NCBI RefSeq assembly: GCF_001519075.1
Contig: NZ_KQ954245.1
Location: 248,001 to 312,000 of the forward strand
Origin: Novosphingobium fuchskuhlense
GTDB lineage: Bacteria; Pseudomonadota; Alphaproteobacteria; Sphingomonadales; Sphingomonadaceae
DNA: 64,000 nt
Reading direction: 5' to 3'
Both the position numbers and the translations under genes were made by a program. The notes under the pieces are model-generated. The model did no database searches and was not told the DNA's origin. It was given only the letters and a program-made list of their open reading frames with translations. This document shows, piece by piece, positions 59,410-64,000 of this stretch (the first letter of the stretch is position 1; each line of letters begins with the position of its first letter).

Positions 59410-60402
59410 ATGGTTCGGGATCGCAAGCAGCGGCATCTGCGCAGGGCAGGGCTCGCCCTTTTCGTATTGGCCGCCCCCGTGGCCGCCTTGGCCCAACCGG
59501 GCGGTGAGCCCGGCACGGACAGCGTGCGCGTGAGTGTGGGCACCACCTACGTCGATGGCACATATGGCCAGTCCGCGCGGACCGAGATCGTCACCGCACC
59601 TGTTTCCGTCAAATACACCCACGCGCGCTTCAGCGTGAAAGTGACCACGGCCTATGTCCATTTGCGCGGCCCCGGCACACTGCTCGACGGCAGCGGCAGC
59701 GGCGCATCGGGTAGCGGCAGCAGCGGAAGCAGCGGCAGCGGCGTGGCCAGCGAGCCGGAAACCGAGAGCGAGGGCGGCAGTAGCGGCAGCGGCTCCGGCT
59801 CCGGCTCGGCCAGCGGATCGGGGGAAGGCGAGGGGACCGGCGCCGGGACCGGCACAGATACCGGAACCGGCACTGGCACTGGCACTGGCACTGGCGGTGC
59901 CGTCACGCCGGTAGCGCGCCGCAATCGTGGCGGCCTCGGCGATACCACGGTCACCCTGGCCTACAGCCTGCCGCTTGGCGAACATCTGGCGCTCGAACCG
60001 CGCAGCCGCGTTAAGCTGCCGACTGCGTCTTCGCGCAAGGGGATCGGCACCGGCAAGGTGGACGTGACGCTGGCGGCGGATCTGGTCGGCACATTTGGCG
60101 GCACCACGCTTTATGCCAGCGCGCGGCGGCGCTTCCTCGGGCGCAATGTGCGCTTTCCGGTCCGCGATGGCTGGGGTTTCGGGGCAGGCGTCAGTCAGGC
60201 GCTGAGCCCGGTCCTCACGCTCGGCGCGGATTACGACTGGCTCCAATCGGCAACGCGCGGGCACGGACCGATCAGCGAGGGAACGTTGTGGGTCAGCGCG
60301 CGGCTCAGCCGCCAACTGCGCCTGCAGGCCTATGGCGGCACCGGCTTTTCGCAGCGCAGCGCCGATACGATAGGCGGGCTGACGCTCGTCTGGCGGCCCT
60401 GA
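59410..60402 (+). CDS. Outer-membrane barrel-like protein with Ser/Gly and Thr/Gly repeat insert
   Basis: A 330-residue protein with a signal peptide (AGLALFVLAAPVAALA), a short beta region (VRVSVGTTYVDGTYG), then about 80 residues of almost only Gly, Ser, Glu and Thr (residues 95-175, ending in repeated GT units), and then a C-terminal barrel-like part (GGLGDTTVTLAYSLP; LSRQLRLQAYGGTGFSQRS) ending in LVWRP. GAAGGG precedes the ATG at 59410. The function is unknown. The repeat insert is an external loop if the barrel model is right. Confidence 0.72.
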   Translation: MVRDRKQRHLRRAGLALFVLAAPVAALAQPGGEPGTDSVRVSVGTTYVDGTYGQSARTEIVTAPVSVKYTHARFSVKVTTAYVHLRGPGTLLDGSGSGASGSGSSGSSGSGVASEPETESEGGSSGSGSGSGSASGSGEGEGTGAGTGTDTGTGTGTGTGTGGAVTPVARRNRGGLGDTTVTLAYSLPLGEHLALEPRSRVKLPTASSRKGIGTGKVDVTLAADLVGTFGGTTLYASARRRFLGRNVRFPVRDGWGFGAGVSQALSPVLTLGADYDWLQSATRGHGPISEGTLWVSARLSRQLRLQAYGGTGFSQRSADTIGGLTLVWRP

Positions 60403-60442
60403 GGCTGCCGGCGCAGCCCAAGGCCCCCATACGTCCAGCGCT

Positions 60443-61120
60443 TTACTGCCAGCCTTTCCCGATCAGCGCTTTCTCGTCTGCCGCGCTGACCGGATCAGAC
60501 GCCTTGAGCCGCTGGTAGGCCCCTTCCAGCGGTGCCGGATCGGCACCGCCCGCCACCGCTATGGCGCCAGCATCGGGCGCGGCACCGGCATGGGCGCGCG
60601 CCTCGATCGTCCAGCGTCCGCTGCCGGTCCGGCAGGCCAGCGCGGTATCCTCATCCTCGCGGTATTCGCGGCACCAGCGTCCGTCGGCGGCGCGCACCGT
60701 CAGCAGCGGCGTGATCGTGCGGCCGTTCGCCAGTTTTGCATTGCCGAGCGAGGCGGTCCGTTCGAGCGCACCGGAGAGGTCGTCGACGGGGGCTGCGGGG
60801 CGCAGCGTGAAGACCAGTGCCGCCGCAAGGCTCGCCGCTACGGCCGAGCCCGCCGCAAGCCAGCCGAAGCGTCCCCTGCGCGGATTGTCGTTGGCCGCGA
60901 CGGGGGTTGTCGCCAGCCCCATCCGCGCGATGAGATCGTCATCGATCGGGCGCTCGTTCGCGAACAATGCCCCCGCCAGGGCGCGGTCGTTTGCGGCCCA
61001 TTCCCCGGCACGTGCGGCCAGCGCAGGATCGCGTTCGAGCGCGGCGGCAAAGGCTTCGGCTTCCTCGGGCGGCAGCGCGCCATCAAGCCAGGCGGCAAGC
61101 CGTTCGTCCTCGCTCATCAT
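60443..61120 (-). CDS. Anti-sigma factor
   Basis: A 225-residue protein. The N-terminal EDERLAAWLDGALPPEEAEAFAAALERDP is the zinc-free anti-sigma domain; a membrane helix follows (WLAAGSAVAASLAAALVFTL); the C-terminal part is outside the cytoplasm (WCREYREDEDTALACR, with two cysteines). It overlaps the stop of the ECF sigma gene by 4 bp, the standard order. It holds the sigma factor at the membrane until a signal arrives. Confidence 0.85.
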   Translation of the reverse strand: MMSEDERLAAWLDGALPPEEAEAFAAALERDPALAARAGEWAANDRALAGALFANERPIDDDLIARMGLATTPVAANDNPRRGRFGWLAAGSAVAASLAAALVFTLRPAAPVDDLSGALERTASLGNAKLANGRTITPLLTVRAADGRWCREYREDEDTALACRTGSGRWTIEARAHAGAAPDAGAIAVAGGADPAPLEGAYQRLKASDPVSAADEKALIGKGWQ

Positions 61121-61647
61121 CGTGCTGCCTCCTGCCGCCGCAGCGGCGCAAGTTCCTCGGCAATGCGCTGCCGCGCGCGGGCGATCCGGCTCATCACCGT
61201 GCCGATCTGCACCTCCATCGCCTCCGCCGCCTCGCGGTAGCTCAGCCCCTCGACCACGACGAGCAGGAAGGTCGCACGCTGGTCCTCGGGCAGCGCCTGC
61301 AGCACGCGCTGCGCGGCGGCGAGATCGGACCGCGCTTCGGTGATCGCGCGCCCGTCATCTCCGGTCAGTTCCTCGGCATGCTCCAGATCGACGCTGGTGC
61401 CGCGCCGCTTGAGGCTGCGCCCCCGGTCGATATGCAGGTTCTGCGCGATGCGATACATCCAGCTGTCGAGCCGGGTGTCCTCATCGAAGAGGTGCGCGCG
61501 TCCCAACGCGCGTTCAACCGTGGCCTGCATCAAGTCGTCTCCATCGTGTGGCGATCCTGCGAGACCTTCGCAAAATCGGCGCAAGCGGGGGAGCAGCGCG
61601 ATAATGCGCGTCTGCAATCCGGTTGCTCCAGATCGGTTTGGTCCCAT
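61117..61647 (-). CDS. ECF-type RNA polymerase sigma factor
   Basis: A 176-residue sigma factor. Region 2: PRLRRFCEGLAGSPHDGDDLMQATVERAL, then DTRLDSWMYRIAQNLHIDRGRS; region 4: LPEDQRATFLLVVVEGLSYREAAEAMEVQIGTVMSRIARARQRI. Typical of small group IV sigma factors with an adjacent anti-sigma gene. ATG 61647 (MGPNRSGATG) was chosen over GTG 61662. It is divergent from the subtilisin-like protease gene. Confidence 0.92.
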   Translation of the reverse strand: MGPNRSGATGLQTRIIALLPRLRRFCEGLAGSPHDGDDLMQATVERALGRAHLFDEDTRLDSWMYRIAQNLHIDRGRSLKRRGTSVDLEHAEELTGDDGRAITEARSDLAAAQRVLQALPEDQRATFLLVVVEGLSYREAAEAMEVQIGTVMSRIARARQRIAEELAPLRRQEAAR

Positions 61648-61719
61648 TGTCCTCCACCACAACGACGGCGCGGGATGCTTATTCCCGTATTAATCTTTAA
61701 GCCACACGTTCCCGGCCAG

Positions 61720-61744
61720 GGAATACAAGCGGCGGCGAGGCGTT
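61720..61744 (+). promoter_or_regulatory. Predicted ECF-type promoter of the S8 protease
   Basis: GGAAT (61720-61724), 16-nt spacer, CGTT (61741-61744), as in GGAAC-N16/17-CGTT promoters of alphaproteobacterial ECF sigma factors. It ends 33 nt before the protease ATG. TTCCC/GGGAA inverted repeat surrounds the -35 box, so a mirrored -35 element also faces the sigma gene. Confidence 0.5.
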
Positions 61745-61777
61745 GTCGCACGCAAGGGGTGGCGATAAGGGCAAGGA

Positions 61778-63070
61778 ATGAACAAGCAGTGGATCAGCGG
61801 TGTGGCATGGCTCGCGGTGCTTGCCGCGCTGTGCCTGCCCGCTGCATCCCCGCTGCAGGCGCAGGAGCGCGAGGCCAGCGAGCACCGCGAAGTGGCCGAG
61901 CCGCGCGAAATCCGCGAGATGCCCGAGCCGCGCGAACGCGAAGCGCGCGAGAGCCGAGAAAGCGAAACGCGCGAGAGCGAGAGCCGCGATGGCATGGCAC
62001 AAGCCGCTGCCGATGCCGGGTGGCAGGCCGATGCCATTCGCGATGAAGGCGCCGACCGCGACGAGGCCGGCAATCCCGTGCGGCAGGGCGAGGTCATCGC
62101 GTTTTCGCTGCCGGCCTCCGCCGAGCAGCATCTGGTCGCTGCCGGCTACCGCGTGGTCAGCCGCAAGACGCTGGCCGCGCTGGGCGAGGATGTCGTGCGG
62201 CTGGGCGTGCCGCATGGCCGCAGCCTGCGCGCGGCCATCGGCGAAGTGCGGGCGGCAGCGCCCGGCGCTGTCATCGACTACGACCATTACTACGGCCTCG
62301 GCCTTGCCGGACGCGGCAAGGGCAAGCCCGAACGCAAGGCCGCAGTGCCCGCAGCTGCCGCATCCGGCTTCCCGGTGGGGATGATCGATACCGCCGTCGT
62401 GCGCCACCCTGCGCTGGCCGCGGCCAAAGTCGTCGCCTGGAGCGGGGGCGAGGCACCGTCCGTCCCCGCCGCCGCGCAGCATGGTACAGCGGTTGCCTCA
62501 CTGCTGGCCGGGCGTGGCGCGACGACCATCTACAGCGCCAACATCTTTCGCGGCCCCGCCGGGCGGCCCTTCACCTCGCTCGACAGTCTGGTCGAGGCGA
62601 TGGAATGGCTGCTGGGGCAGGGTGCGCCGGTGATCAACATGAGCATTGCCGGTCCGCCCAATGCCGTTTTGCAGAAGATGGTCTCGCTGGCGGGCGCGAA
62701 GGGCCACATCATCGTGGCGGCGGCAGGCAACGATGGCCCGGCCGCGCCGCCCGTCTTTCCTGCAGCCTTGCCCGGCGTGGTCGCGGTAACGGCAGTCGAT
62801 CCGGCGCTCAGGATCTACCGCTATGCCAACCACGGCCGCTACATCGGCGTCGCGGCCCAGGGCGTCGGTGTGCTCGCGGCGGCGTCCGCGGGCGGCTATG
62901 CGCGTTATTCGGGCACCTCGTTCGCCGCGCCGGTGATTGCCGCAAGGCTGGCGCAGTGCCGCGCCGAAGGTCGCAGCGGCCCCGCTTGCATCGACGCGCT
63001 GGTCAGGTCTGCGCGCGATCTCGGTGCGCCGGGTTATGACGAGACTTACGGGCACGGCTACATCGATTGA
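61778..63070 (+). CDS. Subtilisin-like (S8) serine protease with Arg/Glu-rich N-terminal region
   Basis: A 430-residue exported protease. Signal peptide (GVAWLAVLAALCLPAASPLQA), then a highly charged Arg/Glu stretch (residues 30-70), a propeptide-like part, and the S8 domain: Asp204 in GMIDTAV, His235 in QHGTAVASLLAG, oxyanion Asn318 in AAAGNDGP and Ser381 in SGTSFAAPV. All four are intact. The divergent ECF sigma/anti-sigma genes suggest stress-controlled expression or a regulatory role for the protease. Confidence 0.92.
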   Translation: MNKQWISGVAWLAVLAALCLPAASPLQAQEREASEHREVAEPREIREMPEPREREARESRESETRESESRDGMAQAAADAGWQADAIRDEGADRDEAGNPVRQGEVIAFSLPASAEQHLVAAGYRVVSRKTLAALGEDVVRLGVPHGRSLRAAIGEVRAAAPGAVIDYDHYYGLGLAGRGKGKPERKAAVPAAAASGFPVGMIDTAVVRHPALAAAKVVAWSGGEAPSVPAAAQHGTAVASLLAGRGATTIYSANIFRGPAGRPFTSLDSLVEAMEWLLGQGAPVINMSIAGPPNAVLQKMVSLAGAKGHIIVAAAGNDGPAAPPVFPAALPGVVAVTAVDPALRIYRYANHGRYIGVAAQGVGVLAAASAGGYARYSGTSFAAPVIAARLAQCRAEGRSGPACIDALVRSARDLGAPGYDETYGHGYID

Positions 63071-63173
63071 GCAGCGTCCGGGGCGAAATGCCCACGGCAT
63101 CGGCCAATTCCTCCACGGATTCGGGGAGATCGACGGCTTGACCGCAATCGCGGCAGCGATAGAGGGGCCCCAT
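63003..63173 (-). CDS. Possible 56-residue Cys2/HTH-like small protein
   Basis: From ATG 63173: MGPLYRCRDCGQAVDLPESV, then EELADAVGISPRTLLNRCS and a basic tail. The CxxC and helix-turn-helix-like stretch look protein-like. It is divergent from the NRPS start (ATG positions overlap) and overlaps the end of the protease gene. No strong ribosome site. Could be a chance frame. Confidence 0.28.
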   Translation of the reverse strand: MGPLYRCRDCGQAVDLPESVEELADAVGISPRTLLNRCSRARKSRHNPAHRDRAQT

Positions 63174-64000
63174 GTTGTCCGCGTCTGATCTCCGTCCCCG
63201 TCTGCTGCATGCTTTCCTCGGTGAGGCGGCTGCGCGCCATCCGGAAGGCACGGCAATCGACGTGCCGCCCGCGCGCAACCGGCCCGAGCGGCAGACGATG
63301 ACTTATGCCGAGCTTGCCCGGCTGACGGACCGGCTCGCGCTTCACCTGGCGCCACGGCTCGAGCCCGAGCGGATCGTTGCGCTGCTGCTCCCGCGCACCT
63401 CGCCGATGCTTTATCTCGCGCAGATTGCGGTGCTGAAGGCGGGCGGGGCCTACACCGCGATCGATCCCTCGTTCCCGGATGACCGCATCGCCGAAGTGCT
63501 CGAGGATGCCGACGCCGTGGCGGTGCTGACCGATGTGGCCGGTGCGCAAAGGCTCGGACCGGTGGCAGGCGCGATCCCGCTCCTCGATGCTGCGGCGCTT
63601 TCGCAGGCGGAGCCGCCGGCAGGGGCCGCGCTTCCCGCCGACGTGCGCCCCGAGCAGCTCGCCTATGTGATCTACACCAGCGGCACGACCGGCAAGCCCA
63701 AGGGCGTGATGGTGGAGCACCGCAACGTCGCCAATCTCGTGGCCTCCGATCTCGCAGAGTTCGCGCTGGGCCCGGCCGACCGGGTGATCCAGGGGTCCTC
63801 GGCGGCCTACGACAGTTCGATCGAGGAAATCTGGCTGGCGCTTGCTTCGGGCGCGACGCTGGTGGTGATGGACGACGAGGCGGCGCGCCTCGGGCCTGAC
63901 ATCGTCGAATGGCTGCGCAGCGAGCGCGCCACCGTATTCTGCCCGCCGCCGACCTTGCTGCGCAGCAGCGGCTGCCGCGATCCCGAAAACGCGCTGCCCG
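63172..64000 (+). CDS. Pls/PosA-type non-ribosomal peptide synthetase, C-terminus outside window
   Basis: At least 276 residues of an adenylation domain: MTYAELARLTDRLALHL, VALLLPRTSPMLYLAQIAVLKAGGAYTAIDPSFPDDRI (core A2) and YVIYTSGTTGKPKGVMVEHRN (core A3), then SSAAYDSSIEEIWLALASGATLVVMDDE. The DSSIEEIWLA and VFCPPPTLLR stretches resemble the Pls/PosA group (epsilon-poly-lysine-synthetase-like), which have a membrane domain after the A and carrier domains. That part is beyond the window. The product cannot be predicted from this fragment. Confidence 0.82.
   Translation, partial: MLSASDLRPRLLHAFLGEAAARHPEGTAIDVPPARNRPERQTMTYAELARLTDRLALHLAPRLEPERIVALLLPRTSPMLYLAQIAVLKAGGAYTAIDPSFPDDRIAEVLEDADAVAVLTDVAGAQRLGPVAGAIPLLDAAALSQAEPPAGAALPADVRPEQLAYVIYTSGTTGKPKGVMVEHRNVANLVASDLAEFALGPADRVIQGSSAAYDSSIEEIWLALASGATLVVMDDEAARLGPDIVEWLRSERATVFCPPPTLLRSSGCRDPENALP

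Overview
The window is high-GC alphaproteobacterial DNA, most likely a sphingomonad of the Novosphingobium/Sphingobium type. The basis is the proteins themselves: the GcrA cell-cycle regulator, the rimP-nusA-ylxR-infB-rbfA-truB-rpsO-pnp order, a DUF4266/DUF3570 cluster, HspQ and a Pls/PosA-like NRPS. No database search was possible, so family names rest on motifs and remembered family signatures.

Bases 1 to about 27,718 are the right-hand part of an integrated tailed phage. Its left end lies outside the window. A tyrosine recombinase ends 14 bp from the 3' end of a tRNA-Arg(UCU) gene, which is the presumed attachment site. The prophage has two divergent transcription units around a repressor/Cro-like switch at about 15.5-16.4 kb. 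The leftward unit (15.67 kb down to 1) carries small regulators, a DnaA domain IV-like zinc protein, a methyltransferase, a DUF2303 protein, a RusA-like resolvase, both terminase subunits, portal, minor head protein, an SGNH-hydrolase tail fibre and a DUF2213 capsid-maturation protein cut by the window edge. The rightward unit (17.2-27.7 kb) carries ERF annealase, SSB, a DUF4942-methyltransferase, a DndC-like PAPS-reductase-family protein, a chimeric cytosine-methyltransferase/DUF5131 gene, a DUF1643 protein and the integrase. Many genes are joined by 4-nt ATGA overlaps, including several micro-genes of 26-53 codons. Three promoters (repressor, Cro-like, rightward early) share one arrangement: a TTACGA-N3-TCGTAA-type operator begins 6 nt after the -35 box and runs into the -10 box.

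From 27.9 to 42.1 kb lie conserved chromosomal genes: a queuosine-precursor transporter, a PspC protein behind a near-consensus sigma-54 promoter, and the transcription/translation operon from rimP to pnp. Genes for DUF1697, YceI, GNAT and M50 proteins are interspersed.

From 42.1 to 64 kb lie envelope, signalling and metabolic genes: a large exported protein with a DUF3142 lipoprotein, a GGDEF protein, GcrA, an orphan ABC-2 permease, HspQ, tRNA-Ser(CGA) and a GlcG/HbpS-like gene broken by a 1-nt frameshift in a C5 run. These are followed by a Rieske oxygenase/FAD oxidoreductase/amino-acid permease/TetR group, then an RTX protein, TlpA-like thioredoxin, DUF4266, DUF3570, DsbD and a Ser/Gly-rich barrel protein. 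The window ends with an ECF sigma/anti-sigma pair divergent from a subtilisin-like protease, and the start of a Pls/PosA-type NRPS that runs off the right edge.
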